Assembly (NCBI RefSeq): GCF_013285155.1
Contig: NZ_JABTEL010000002.1
Coordinates: 124,001 to 188,000, forward strand
Direction: 5' to 3'
DNA from: Winogradskyella undariae
GTDB taxonomy: Bacteria > Bacteroidota > Bacteroidia > Flavobacteriales > Flavobacteriaceae
DNA length: 64,000 bases
In this document: positions 17,818 through 27,367 of the stretch, one piece after another
Numbering within the stretch: the first letter of the stretch is position 1
Layout of the letters: each line of letters starts with the position of its first letter
Translations under genes and position numbers: made by a program
The notes under the pieces: generated by a model
The model's input: the letters and a program-made list of their open reading frames with translations, nothing else
The model's database searches: none
Told to the model about the DNA's origin: nothing

Positions 17818-20274
17818 TTATTCGTTTTCTAATAATTGATCTAGAGCAACTAAATCTGGTACTAATACTTGGCGTGCTTTGCTACCTTCAAAGTTACCAA
17901 CAATACCTGCGGCTTCTAATTGGTCAATAATTCTACCAGCTCTATTATAACCTAATTTTAATTTTCTTTGTAATAAAGAAGCGGAACCTTGTTGTGCTGT
18001 AACAATAAGTTCTGCGGCATCTCTAAACAATTTATCTCTATCTGAAATATCTATATCAAGATTTATGCCACCTTCTTCGCCAACATACTCTGGCAGTAAA
18101 TGAGCATCAGGATACGCTTTTTGAGAACCTATAAATTCTGTTATTTTTTCAACTTCTGGTGTATCTACAAAAGCACATTGAATACGGATAAGTTCGTTAC
18201 CTTGTGTATATAACATATCTCCACGACCAATTAATTGATCTGCACCTGAGCCATCTAAGATAGTTCTCGAGTCAATTTTACTTGTAACTCTAAATGCTAT
18301 ACGCGCAGGGAAATTGGCTTTAATAATACCTGTGATTACATTTACAGAAGGACGCTGTGTGGCTACAATTAAATGTATACCAATAGCACGAGCTAATTGT
18401 GCCAATCTAGCAATAGGGGTTTCTACTTCTTTACCCGCTGTCATAATTAAATCGGCAAACTCATCTACCACTAAAACAATGTAGGGTAAAAAGGCGTGAC
18501 CATCATTAGGATTTAATTTTCTAGCTTTAAACTTGGTGTTGTATTCAGCAATATTTCTACAAAATGCATTTTTAAGCATTTCGTAACGGTTATCCATTTC
18601 AATACAAAGTGAATTTAAGGTATTTATAACCTTAGTATTATCTGTAATAATGGCATCTTCGCTATCTGGTAACTTGGCTAAATAATGACGTTCTATTTTA
18701 TTGAAAAGCGTTAATTCTACTTTTTTAGGATCTACAAGAACAAATTTTACTTCAGCAGGATGCTTTTTGTATAATAATGAAGTTAAAACGGCATTTAAAC
18801 CAACCGATTTACCTTGCCCTGTTGCACCAGCCATAAGCAAGTGTGGCATTTTAGCTAAATCAACCACAAAGGTTTCATTGCTAATGGTTTTTCCGAAAGC
18901 AATTGGTAAATGCATTTCAGATTTTTGAAATTTCTGAGAAGCAATAACAGAACGCATCGATACGATAGTCGAATTTTTATTTGGTACCTCAATACCAATT
19001 GTTCCTTTTCCTGGGATTGGTGCAATTATACGAATACCTAATGCTGCAAGAGATAAAGCAATATCGTCTTCTAAATTTTTAATTTTTGAAATACGAATTC
19101 CTGCATCAGGTACAATTTCATAAAGCGTAACTGTTGGTCCTATTGTTGCTTTTATACTCGCAATACCAATTTTATAATTGTTAAGGGTTTCAACAATTTT
19201 ATTTTTGTTTTCTTCTAATTCTTCCTGATCTATAGAAATACCTTCGTTATCGTATTTCTTTAATAAATCTAGAGTAGGGAATTGGTATTTTCCTAATTCT
19301 AATGTTGGATCGAATTGACCAAAATCTTCAACTAATTTATCCGCTAAATTATCTGATTCTGATTTTTCTTCTTCAACCTCTTCAACTTCTATTTTTAGCT
19401 CAGGAACCTCAATGGTTTCTTCAATAGTCTCCTCTTTTGGTTTTTCAGTGACTTCCATTTTTAAACCTTCGGCTATAGGATCCTTTTTAGGTTCAACCTT
19501 AGGTTCTGGTTTAGAATAATTAGTTATGGTAGGCTCTGCATTTTCCTTTGGAATATCGAAAGCAGATTTTATAGAGTCAGCCTCTTCAGTTAAACTATTA
19601 TCTATGATAACAGAAGGTTCTTTTACGGGTTCATCTGAGCTTAAATCTTCTTTAATAGCGCTTTTGGCGTTTTTAAAGCTATTCATAATTGATTCACCTG
19701 TAACTTTAAATCTAATAGCTATATAAGCAATAAGTCCAAGTAATAGTAAAAGTATAACGCCTGTTTTTCCTATATAGTCTTGAAGATATTCGTTCATTTC
19801 GAAACCTATAGTACCACCTAAAATATCATATTTATGCGTAAAAAAACCAAATAAAATAGACAACCAAATAACCGTGAGTGTTCCCCAAACCCAATGTTTT
19901 CTTAGTTTAGCTTTACTAAGATTTATGGAAACATAAATACCTGAAAGAAAAAGTAAACCTGAAAATATAAAAGAAGGTAAACCAAATCCTTTTGTGATAA
20001 AAAGATCACTGACCCAAGCTCCTAATTGGCTTGCCCAGTTTTTGTAATTATTAGTTCGTTCTGGAAAGTTTTGAAGTATACTTTGGTCTTCCTTTCCTGT
20101 AAATACAAAGGAAAGAAAAGAGATGAAAAGAAGAATCCCTAGTATAACAAGGAAACTACCAAAAATCAGTTTTTGCTGATTGGTTAGCGTAAACGAAGGC
20201 TTTTTTAGCCTTGACTTAGCTTTATCCTTCGGTGCTGCTTTAGTTGTAGTTCTCTTTCTTGTTGTTTTTGCCAT
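17818..20274 (-). CDS. ftsK: DNA translocase FtsK
   Basis: An 818-residue septal DNA pump. A basic N-terminus (1-30) is followed by about four membrane helices (35-190), an acidic/Glu-rich linker (about 205-315), the FtsK alpha/beta motor with Walker A GATGQGKS near 483-490 and Walker B VLVVDEFAD near 599-607, and a gamma winged-helix domain (about 750-818; LLQRKLKLGYNRAGRIIDQLE) that recognises polar DNA motifs. The motor coordinates chromosome dimer resolution and segregation with division. The linker is short compared with E. coli FtsK, which is usual outside Gammaproteobacteria. Confidence 0.97.
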   Translation of the reverse strand: MAKTTRKRTTTKAAPKDKAKSRLKKPSFTLTNQQKLIFGSFLVILGILLFISFLSFVFTGKEDQSILQNFPERTNNYKNWASQLGAWVSDLFITKGFGLPSFIFSGLLFLSGIYVSINLSKAKLRKHWVWGTLTVIWLSILFGFFTHKYDILGGTIGFEMNEYLQDYIGKTGVILLLLLGLIAYIAIRFKVTGESIMNSFKNAKSAIKEDLSSDEPVKEPSVIIDNSLTEEADSIKSAFDIPKENAEPTITNYSKPEPKVEPKKDPIAEGLKMEVTEKPKEETIEETIEVPELKIEVEEVEEEKSESDNLADKLVEDFGQFDPTLELGKYQFPTLDLLKKYDNEGISIDQEELEENKNKIVETLNNYKIGIASIKATIGPTVTLYEIVPDAGIRISKIKNLEDDIALSLAALGIRIIAPIPGKGTIGIEVPNKNSTIVSMRSVIASQKFQKSEMHLPIAFGKTISNETFVVDLAKMPHLLMAGATGQGKSVGLNAVLTSLLYKKHPAEVKFVLVDPKKVELTLFNKIERHYLAKLPDSEDAIITDNTKVINTLNSLCIEMDNRYEMLKNAFCRNIAEYNTKFKARKLNPNDGHAFLPYIVLVVDEFADLIMTAGKEVETPIARLAQLARAIGIHLIVATQRPSVNVITGIIKANFPARIAFRVTSKIDSRTILDGSGADQLIGRGDMLYTQGNELIRIQCAFVDTPEVEKITEFIGSQKAYPDAHLLPEYVGEEGGINLDIDISDRDKLFRDAAELIVTAQQGSASLLQRKLKLGYNRAGRIIDQLEAAGIVGNFEGSKARQVLVPDLVALDQLLENE

Positions 20275-20335
20275 TATAAGCCGAATTTATTTCGGTAGCT
20301 AGTTCCTTTTAAGGAAATTTATTATTTGTGTTCTT

Positions 20336-21094
20336 TTATTTTTTTGAAATACCATTAACATACGAGTTAATAATATCTACTCCTTTGGCTTGTTCATAAC
20401 CTTTAAAGCCTTTAATATCATTAAGGGTTACATTTTGATTGTAATACTCTAAATAAGTGTTTGCTAAAGGTAAATAAGACCAATGCCATTTTTCAATACT
20501 ATAACCTGTTCGTTCATTGTCTTTATCTGTATAAACTTGGTAAAAACCATAATCATTAGCGTTTTTTACTAACCAATTATAAATATTTTTACCTTCTTTA
20601 CTGCTAAAATACGAATTACTTAAATTATTTAAGTCTAAATCTGTACCCCAATGATGACGAGATGAGCTAGGCATAGAGCTGTATTCTAAAATCATCTTTG
20701 CACGCAATAAAGGTTCTTGATTAGAATAGCGTTTCCATTTGCGTTCCCAAATAACTTTTTGTTCTTCAAAATTTCGGGTTCCAGATAAAATAATGAGCTT
20801 AATATTGTCTTGTTTTGCAGCGTTATACATTTTTAAAAAAGAGGTGTAAGCTTCTTTTTTAAGGTATAATGTTTTTGCTGCATATTGTTTGTCAACTTTT
20901 ATAAAAGTTGTATCAGTTTTGTAATCAAACTTACCTAAAACAAAGTTTTTAGTAATGTTAGTCTGAGGTTTTTTAGTCGGTTTTGGATCTGTTATTTCAG
21001 TTTTTATAATGGCTTTTGTTTCCTTTTTTTTATCCTTTAGATTGCAACTAAACAAAGTAAAAATAAGAGTAAGGGTCGCAAATAATGATTTCAT
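20336..21094 (-). CDS. M15 family D-alanyl-D-alanine carboxypeptidase (VanY-like) lipoprotein
   Basis: A 252-residue lipoprotein with lipobox TLFSC at the start. The peptidase M15B core shows SGTRNFEEQKVIWERKW, the metal-binding stretch SSRHHWGTDLDLNN (His and Asp ligands) and the last ligand in EKWHWSYLP. Such enzymes trim D-Ala from peptidoglycan stem peptides. Family and metal ligands are clear; the exact cleaved bond (D,D or L,D) cannot be told. It lies 61 bases downstream of ftsK's start on the opposite side of a short spacer and is transcribed in the same direction. Confidence 0.9.
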   Translation of the reverse strand: MKSLFATLTLIFTLFSCNLKDKKKETKAIIKTEITDPKPTKKPQTNITKNFVLGKFDYKTDTTFIKVDKQYAAKTLYLKKEAYTSFLKMYNAAKQDNIKLIILSGTRNFEEQKVIWERKWKRYSNQEPLLRAKMILEYSSMPSSSRHHWGTDLDLNNLSNSYFSSKEGKNIYNWLVKNANDYGFYQVYTDKDNERTGYSIEKWHWSYLPLANTYLEYYNQNVTLNDIKGFKGYEQAKGVDIINSYVNGISKK

Positions 21095-21204
21095 TTTAAA
21101 ACTCTAAATTTTAATTGATTTGATTACTGCAAAAATACAAATATGAAATGTTTATTCTATCGATTTTCTAACGGAAATGCTAGCTAAAATGACAGTAATA
21201 ATTT

Positions 21205-21573
21205 TTACATTAACTTAGGGATGTAAATTATTCCGGCAATAATTAATGCTGAAATAGCGGCGATAAAAACAGCTCCTGCAGCGACATCTTTTATCAATCC
21301 AATTTTTTCGTGATAATCTGGATGAACAAAATCTGCAATCGCTTCAACAGCTGTGTTTACACCTTCAATGCTTAATACTAAACCAATCATAATAACTTGT
21401 GCCATCCATTCTGTTTTAGAGATTTCAAGATAGAAACCTGCAATGGTCACAGCAACAGCTATAGTGAGTTGTACTTTAATACTTGCTTCGGTTTTAAAAA
21501 GTATTATCATACCTTTAAAAGCAAAACCAAAACTCTTAATTCTATTAATTATAAAAGGTTCTTTTTTCGGCAT
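21205..21573 (-). CDS. Diacylglycerol/undecaprenol kinase family integral membrane protein
   Basis: A 122-residue DgkA-like kinase with three membrane helices. The hallmark EGVNTAVEAIADFV (Glu and Asn of the catalytic site) and the downstream GLIKDVAAGAVF are present. Gram-positive homologues phosphorylate undecaprenol for cell-wall lipid carrier recycling and E. coli DgkA phosphorylates diacylglycerol; I cannot decide which applies. It starts 7 bases after tpx ends, so the two are likely co-transcribed. Confidence 0.9.
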   Translation of the reverse strand: MPKKEPFIINRIKSFGFAFKGMIILFKTEASIKVQLTIAVAVTIAGFYLEISKTEWMAQVIMIGLVLSIEGVNTAVEAIADFVHPDYHEKIGLIKDVAAGAVFIAAISALIIAGIIYIPKLM

Positions 21574-21580
21574 TCAGTAA

Positions 21581-22081
21581 TTATGCTAAACTTGCTAATG
21601 CAGTTTCGTAATTAGGCTCATCTTTAATTTCGGCAACTTGCTCGGTATGTAAAATTGTTCCGTCAGTATCTAAAACAACAATACAACGAGATAATAAAGG
21701 TACTAATGGACCTGTTTTAAAAGTAATACCATAATCTTTTCCAAAATCTCCTGTTTTAAAATCTGAAAGGCTTTCTACATTTTCTAAACCTTCAGCACCA
21801 CAAAAACGTGCTAATGCAAATGGTAAATCTTTAGAAATACATAATACTTTAGTGTTTTCTAACTCACTTGCTTTTTCGTTAAAAGTTCTAACAGATTGTG
21901 CACAAGTACCTGTGTCTACACTAGGGAAAATGTTTAATACAACACGACTTCCTGAGTAATCTGATAAAGATTTTGCAGATAAATCAGTTGCTGTTAATGT
22001 GAAATTGGGTGCTTGAGTACCAGTTTTAGGTAATTCTCCAGTGGTCTCTATAGGGTTTCCTCCTAATGTTATGTTTGACAT
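21581..22081 (-). CDS. tpx: Thiol peroxidase Tpx
   Basis: A 166-residue atypical 2-Cys peroxiredoxin. The peroxidatic Cys60 sits in PSVDTGTC and the resolving Cys94 in ARFC, at the spacing expected for Tpx. The N-terminus NITLGGNPIET is also typical. It reduces hydroperoxides using thioredoxin. It is the first gene of a small minus-strand unit with the DgkA-like gene and is insulated from pheT by a terminator. Confidence 0.96.
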   Translation of the reverse strand: MSNITLGGNPIETTGELPKTGTQAPNFTLTATDLSAKSLSDYSGSRVVLNIFPSVDTGTCAQSVRTFNEKASELENTKVLCISKDLPFALARFCGAEGLENVESLSDFKTGDFGKDYGITFKTGPLVPLLSRCIVVLDTDGTILHTEQVAEIKDEPNYETALASLA

Positions 22082-22226
22082 GATTTGTTTTTTTAAGTTT
22101 GTTAAAAATAGGAACTTTATAATTGAATTATATTAAATAAAGGATAATATTTTAAATTGTAATTATTAAGTATTCTGAAACAGAGTTATAGTGAGAATCT
22201 ATAATTTGATGATTTTACTATGAAAT

Positions 22227-22264
22227 AAAAAAGCCCTTAATCGTATTTGGTTAAGGGCTTTTTT
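22227..22264 (-). terminator. Terminator downstream of pheT
   Basis: A perfect stem (arm AAGCCCTTAA at 22231-22240, partner TTAAGGGCTT at 22251-22260) is flanked by A's on the left and T's on the right, so it can work in both directions. It sits 19 bases beyond the pheT stop. Confidence 0.9.
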
Positions 22265-22282
22265 GAAAATAATTAGTAATTA

Positions 22283-24709
22283 TTATCGTAATTCAGCGCC
22301 TAGCTTACTTTCAAAATTAGATTGTAGCTTAGACATGATTTTATCAATCTGTTTATCGTTTAATGTTTTGTGCTCATCTTGAAAAATAAAGCTTACAGCA
22401 TAACTCTTTTTACCTTCTGGTAAATTTTTGCCTTCGTAAACATCAAATAAGTTGATGCTTTGTAGCAATTGTTTTTCAGTTTGCTTCGCGATAGTGTGTA
22501 TATCTTGAAACGTTACTTTGTTATCTAATAACAGTGCAAAATCTCTTCTTGTTGAAGGATATTTAGAAATAGGAGTAAACTTAACTTTATTATGTTTAGC
22601 CGTTTCTATAACATTATCCCAATTAAAATCAGCAAACAAAACGTTCTGAGAAATACCAAAGTGTTTAAGTACTGATTTTTTAACCAGTCCAAAAGTTACA
22701 AGTTTAGTTTTGCCTAATGAAAGCGTCATACCTTCGCTTAAAACATCGGATGTTGAAGGTGCTGATTTTAAACGTGTAATACCTAGACGTTCTAAAATCA
22801 CTTCAATGGTTCCTTTTAAGTAAAAGAAATCACTTGGTGTTGGTGCAGCATTCCAACGAGCTTCTGTTTTATTTCCTGTAACAAAAACAGATAAATGCTT
22901 GTGTTCTTCTCGCTCTTCTGAAAATTGATGGTATGTTTTACCAAATTCAAAAAGCTTTAAATCATCACGTTTTCTATTAATATTATGTGCTACAGCTTCT
23001 AATCCAGAAAACAATAAGGATTGACGCATTACTTCAAGATCATTACTTAAAGGGTTTAGCATTTTAATATTATGTGCTTCATTTAAATCTTCACTTAGCT
23101 CTATATATTTAGGAGTCGTAAGAGAATTAGCCATAATTTCAAAAAAGCCTTGAGATGCTAATTGATTTCCAATAATATTTTGAAGTTTATAATCTTCAAA
23201 ACGAGATGAATTAGAAATTGAAGCATTCAATTTTGTAGTTGTAGCAATATTATTATATCCATAGACTCTAAGGATTTCTTCAATAATATCAGCTTCACGT
23301 TGTACATCGTTTCTAAATGCAGGTACGGTTAACCCTAAACCAGCTTCAGTAACGTTGTTTACTTTAATATCTAAAGATGTTAAGATGCTTTTTATAGTTT
23401 CTTCAGGGATACGCTCTCCAATTAATTTCTGAGCATGATCAAAACTAAGTCTTACTTCAAAATCTTTTATTTTCTTTGGGTAAGTATCTAATATATCACT
23501 TGTAATTTCTCCGCCTGCAATCTCTGTAATTAACAAAGCAGCACGTTTTAAAGCGTATTCAGTAAGGTTAGGGTCAATTCCTCTTTCAAATCTAAAAGAA
23601 GAATCTGTATTTAAACCATGACGTTTAGCTGTTTTACGAACACTAACAGGATTAAAATAAGCACTTTCTAAGAAAATACGAGATGTGTGTTCTTTAACAC
23701 CAGAATCAATACCACCAAAAACACCGGCAATACACATTGGTTTACTGTCATCACAGATCATTAAATCTTCCTCATGCAATTCACGCTCAACACCATCTAA
23801 GGTTGTGAATTTTGTTCCTGCTTCGCAAGTCTTAACTTCAATTTTACTACCTGAAATTCTATCACCATCAAAAGCATGTAAAGGCTGTCCTAACTCGTGT
23901 AATACATAATTTGTAATGTCTACAACATTATTAATAGGAGATAAGCCAATAGATTTTAAGCGGTGCTGTAACCAAGCAGGTGATGCTTCAACTTTTATTC
24001 CTGAAATAGTAACTCCACAGTAACGTGGTGCTTTTTCATAGTCGTGAACATGCACATCAACTTTATAAGCTCTGGCATCAACATGGAAAGAACTTACTGA
24101 AGGTGTTATCAGTTCTAGTGACACTTCTTTTTGTAATAATCCAGCTTTTAGATCTCTAGCAACACCATAATGACTCATTGCATCAGCACGGTTTGGTGTT
24201 AAACCGATTTCGAAAATCTCATCGTTTTCAACTTTAAAAAGGTCAGCAGCAAGTGTACCAACTTTTATATCAGCATCTAATACCATAATACCATCGTGAG
24301 ATTCACCAAGACCTAATTCATCTTCAGCGCAAATCATACCATGACTTTCTTCGCCTCTAATTTTTCCTTTCTTAATGGTCCAAGCTTCACCTTCTTCAGT
24401 GTATAATGTAGTACCAATTGTAGCTACAGGAACTTTTTGTCCGGCAGCAACATTAGGTGCACCACATACAATCTGTATTGGGTTTTCGCCATCGATATTT
24501 ACAGTCGTTATTTTTAACCTGTCAGCGTTAGGATGTTGCTCGCAAGTTAAAACTTCGCCTACAACAATACCTTTTAAGCCACCTTTTACGGATTCGTAGG
24601 CATCAATACCTTCTATTTCTAATCCCAGATCAGTTAATAATTCGCCTGTTTTTTCAGCGTCCCAATCTGTCTTTATAAACTGTTTTAGCCAGTTGTATGA
24701 AATTTTCAT
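22283..24709 (-). CDS. pheT: Phenylalanyl-tRNA synthetase beta subunit
   Basis: An 808-residue PheT of full length. In order: the N-terminal helix MKISYNWLKQFI, an EMAP-like tRNA-binding domain (about 40-155; HPNADRLKI), B3/B4 editing domain (about 210-385), B5 domain (about 405-475), a catalytic-like core that lacks the active site as usual, and a C-terminal FDX-ACB anticodon-binding domain (about 715-808; SKYPSTRRDFALL). It pairs with PheS, which is not in this window. A TATCTTTG box on the minus strand (24731-24738) fits the flavobacterial -7 consensus. Confidence 0.97.
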   Translation of the reverse strand: MKISYNWLKQFIKTDWDAEKTGELLTDLGLEIEGIDAYESVKGGLKGIVVGEVLTCEQHPNADRLKITTVNIDGENPIQIVCGAPNVAAGQKVPVATIGTTLYTEEGEAWTIKKGKIRGEESHGMICAEDELGLGESHDGIMVLDADIKVGTLAADLFKVENDEIFEIGLTPNRADAMSHYGVARDLKAGLLQKEVSLELITPSVSSFHVDARAYKVDVHVHDYEKAPRYCGVTISGIKVEASPAWLQHRLKSIGLSPINNVVDITNYVLHELGQPLHAFDGDRISGSKIEVKTCEAGTKFTTLDGVERELHEEDLMICDDSKPMCIAGVFGGIDSGVKEHTSRIFLESAYFNPVSVRKTAKRHGLNTDSSFRFERGIDPNLTEYALKRAALLITEIAGGEITSDILDTYPKKIKDFEVRLSFDHAQKLIGERIPEETIKSILTSLDIKVNNVTEAGLGLTVPAFRNDVQREADIIEEILRVYGYNNIATTTKLNASISNSSRFEDYKLQNIIGNQLASQGFFEIMANSLTTPKYIELSEDLNEAHNIKMLNPLSNDLEVMRQSLLFSGLEAVAHNINRKRDDLKLFEFGKTYHQFSEEREEHKHLSVFVTGNKTEARWNAAPTPSDFFYLKGTIEVILERLGITRLKSAPSTSDVLSEGMTLSLGKTKLVTFGLVKKSVLKHFGISQNVLFADFNWDNVIETAKHNKVKFTPISKYPSTRRDFALLLDNKVTFQDIHTIAKQTEKQLLQSINLFDVYEGKNLPEGKKSYAVSFIFQDEHKTLNDKQIDKIMSKLQSNFESKLGAELR

Positions 24710-25048
24710 ATGTTGATTTTAATCAGGCGACAAAGATAATAATACTTGTTGCGTTACGAAATATCCATTCTAAAAAAATTATTTAAATGTGAAGATAATT
24801 ATTTCAGAGCGTCATAATACGGCTAAAAGTGCTATTTAATGGTCTACGGCTCTTTAAATAAAGCGTGTTAATAGCAAAATTTCAGGGTTATATATTGAAT
24901 ATAAAGTTTCAAATTAAGATTTTTTTGTGATGCAGTCCATTGCGATGACAATCATTTATAAGTATTTTAGCCATGCTGCTTGTAAGGTAATACCATTAAG
25001 CAGCACTAATATTTACAAAATATAATGCTATTAAAGTCTAAAATATTC
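24710..25048. other. Divergent intergenic region pheT / TlpA-like gene
   Basis: 339 bases between two divergent genes. On the right, just upstream of the TlpA-like start, is a nested inverted repeat: TGCTGCTT (24974-24981) pairs with AAGCAGCA (24998-25005), and GGTA (24986-24989) with TACC (24991-24994) inside it. This could be a leader hairpin or an operator. The remainder is AT-rich with no ORF, tRNA or repeat that I can support. Confidence 0.5.
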
Positions 25049-26293
25049 ATGAGATATATACTAATTTGCCTTGTTGCCTTAACCATAGTGTCTTGTAAAA
25101 ATGATGCTAAATCTACAAATTTAGATACTGAATATCAACAAGAAAATACGTTGAAAACAGGTATGTATAAAGCTGTTTTAGAAGTACAAGACGGTGAATT
25201 ATTACCTTTTAATTTTGAAGTAGAGTCGGCAACACAATTAAAAGTTTTTAATGCAGAAGAAGTTATTGAGGTTGATGAAATTACTTATGAAAATGATTCT
25301 GTAGTTATAAAACTACCGGTTTTTGAGGGTTACATTTCAGCAAAACTAGAAGGAGATAAACTTAAAGGAAACTTTATTATAGAAAGTTTAGAGCGATCAG
25401 TTCCGTTTTCTGCTGAATTAGGAGTAGAAAAACGCTTTAAAACGACATCAAAACCATCACAAGATGTTTCTGGTGTTTGGGAAACTATTTTTAGTCCAAA
25501 TAATGCAGAAGATACCTATATGGCAAAAGGAATTTTTAAGCAAAAAGGAGCTGTTGTAACTGGAACCTTTAGAACAACGACAGGAGATTATCGTTTTTTA
25601 GAAGGTGTTATGGATGGAAACGAAATGAAGCTTTCTGCTTTTGATGGTGCACATGCATTTTTATTTAAAGCTACAGTTTTAGATTCAACATTAGAGGGCG
25701 TATTCTATTCTGGTAACCATTGGAAAGAACCTTTTACAGCTAAGAGAAATGAAGCTTATGAATTAGAGAAAGCTGATAATTTAACTTTTTTAAAAGAGGG
25801 TTATGACAGTATTGATTTTGAATTTCCAAATACTTCAGATGAATTGGTGTCTCTAAAAGATGATCGTTTTAAAAATAAAGTTGTGATTGTACAAATTATG
25901 GGGAGTTGGTGTCCTAATTGTTTAGATGAAAGTAAATATTATGCTGAGTTTTATAAAAACAACAAGGATAAAGACATTGAATTTGTAGGTTTAGCTTTTG
26001 AGTATGCTAAAACAAAAGAAGCTGCTTTTAGTAGAATTGATCGCTTAGCAGATAGAGTTGGTATAGATTACCCAATTTTGTTGGCGCAATATGGAACTTC
26101 AGATAAAGAGAAGGCACAAGAAAAATTACCAATGTTAGACCATGTGTTATCTTACCCAACGTCTATTTATATTGATAAAACAGGAAAGGTTAGAAAAATT
26201 CATACAGGATTTAATGGACCTGCAACAGGAGAGAAATATATAGAGTTTAAAAACGAGTTTGAAGCTTTTGTAGCTGAATTATTAGCAGAATAA
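25049..26293 (+). CDS. TlpA-like thioredoxin-fold lipoprotein
   Basis: Start at ATG 25049 gives MRYILICLVALTIVSC, a compact lipoprotein signal; an ATG at 25025 would add eight residues. The N-terminal half (about 25-250) is beta-rich and repeats a ligand-binding-like pattern. The C-terminal third (about 255-414) is a TlpA/ResA-like thioredoxin domain with the redox motif WCPNC (Cys288 and Cys291) and a cis-Pro loop (SYPTSIYID). It should reduce or exchange disulfides in the periplasm. The partner is unknown; nothing adjacent is a cytochrome maturation gene. Confidence 0.87.
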   Translation: MRYILICLVALTIVSCKNDAKSTNLDTEYQQENTLKTGMYKAVLEVQDGELLPFNFEVESATQLKVFNAEEVIEVDEITYENDSVVIKLPVFEGYISAKLEGDKLKGNFIIESLERSVPFSAELGVEKRFKTTSKPSQDVSGVWETIFSPNNAEDTYMAKGIFKQKGAVVTGTFRTTTGDYRFLEGVMDGNEMKLSAFDGAHAFLFKATVLDSTLEGVFYSGNHWKEPFTAKRNEAYELEKADNLTFLKEGYDSIDFEFPNTSDELVSLKDDRFKNKVVIVQIMGSWCPNCLDESKYYAEFYKNNKDKDIEFVGLAFEYAKTKEAAFSRIDRLADRVGIDYPILLAQYGTSDKEKAQEKLPMLDHVLSYPTSIYIDKTGKVRKIHTGFNGPATGEKYIEFKNEFEAFVAELLAE

Positions 26294-26327
26294 GTTTTAC
26301 TATTATAAAGTGTTTTAGGTATTGGAT

Positions 26328-26759
26328 TTATTCAGTGATTTTTATGTTACTGTTTAACTCCAATATTTTTTTTATAAAAGTTTCATTTGTTTTTGGGCTG
26401 ATATAAATTTCATCGTATTTATTATACTTTATGATTAAACCATTTCTAGAAGTTGCTGGTTTTAATCCTACCCAAAGTGTTTTTCCTTTTATAATTTGAG
26501 TAATGTCTTCAATCTTTATTTGTCCTTTTAAAGGTCCACATTTATATATCAGTCCGTCTTGTTTTGTTAACTTATAGTTAGTCCCGAAAAATAACCAGAA
26601 GATTAGAATCACGACTCCAAAAATCACTATTAATGGCCAATATTCCTGTTGCTTTATTTCTCCGTTAATAAGTCCTAGAACTATAATTGTAATAAAAAAA
26701 GCATTTAAGCCCAGTATAATTACGCTGAATAGCATGTCTTTTTTACTTTCAAATTTCAT
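26328..26759 (-). CDS. Small membrane protein with bacterial PH-like domain
   Basis: A 143-residue protein with two membrane helices near the N-terminus (about 10-30 and 42-60) followed by a cytoplasmic beta domain. The pattern YKLTKQDGLIYKCGPLKG...I...I..ITQI resembles the bPH_4 (SunI/YvoB-like) family. Function unknown; homologues in firmicutes include a bacteriocin immunity protein, but nothing here suggests that role. It lies alone between two plus-strand genes. Confidence 0.7.
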   Translation of the reverse strand: MKFESKKDMLFSVIILGLNAFFITIIVLGLINGEIKQQEYWPLIVIFGVVILIFWLFFGTNYKLTKQDGLIYKCGPLKGQIKIEDITQIIKGKTLWVGLKPATSRNGLIIKYNKYDEIYISPKTNETFIKKILELNSNIKITE

Positions 26760-26926
26760 TCTGTTTAATTAATAGGTTAGGTTATTAGAAATACTAATAT
26801 AATAAATTAGGAATAGTATTATTTTTAAAAAGGAACAGTTCATCTTCTAAAAATTACATTTCAGTAAATTTCGTTTTAAAATCGATGTGATGTATTCGAT
26901 ATTTGTATCAAACAAAACCAACAATC

Positions 26927-27349
26927 ATGAATATACTCGTAAAAATGACTACTATTTTAATTATCTGTTTTTTAAGCTTTCCAATAGAAGCTCAAGATAA
27001 TCTAACTATTACTATAATTGTAGATGAGGCTGCTAGCAATGATGGAAAAATGTTTATCGCACTCTACAATACAGAAACTGATTTTTTAAAAAAACCTTTT
27101 AAAAATTCAATAAGTGTTATTGAAAATAACTCTAGTACGGTTGTTTTTAATAATATTCCTCAAGGAACTTATGGTATTTCTGTTTTTCATGATGAAAATG
27201 ATAACGGAATAATGGATACTAATTTTATGCACATTCCTAAAGAAGCTTATGGATGCTCAAATGATGCTAAAGGATTTATGGGACCACCAAAATGGTCTGA
27301 TGCTAAATTTCAGATGAAAGAAAATAAGACTATAACCATATCAATTTAA
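26927..27349 (+). CDS. DUF2141 family secreted protein
   Basis: Start at ATG 26927 (MNILVKMTTILIICFLSF) gives a signal peptide ending EAQ; the frame is open from a TTG at 26903 but that start is less likely. The mature domain matches DUF2141: GKMFIALYN, then FNNIPQGTYGISVFHDENDNGIMDTNF and the conserved PKEAYGCSNDA. It is a small periplasmic or secreted beta-sandwich of unknown role. It is 18 bases upstream of the next gene and probably forms a transcript running through the histidine kinase and LytTR regulator. Confidence 0.85.
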   Translation: MNILVKMTTILIICFLSFPIEAQDNLTITIIVDEAASNDGKMFIALYNTETDFLKKPFKNSISVIENNSSTVVFNNIPQGTYGISVFHDENDNGIMDTNFMHIPKEAYGCSNDAKGFMGPPKWSDAKFQMKENKTITISI

Positions 27350-27367
27350 TCTCATAAAAATCTTATT

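Noticed and set aside
24800..24900. Possible tRNA or small RNA in the pheT upstream region
   Set aside because: No cloverleaf or conserved T-loop can be folded; only AT-rich sequence and short inverted pieces.
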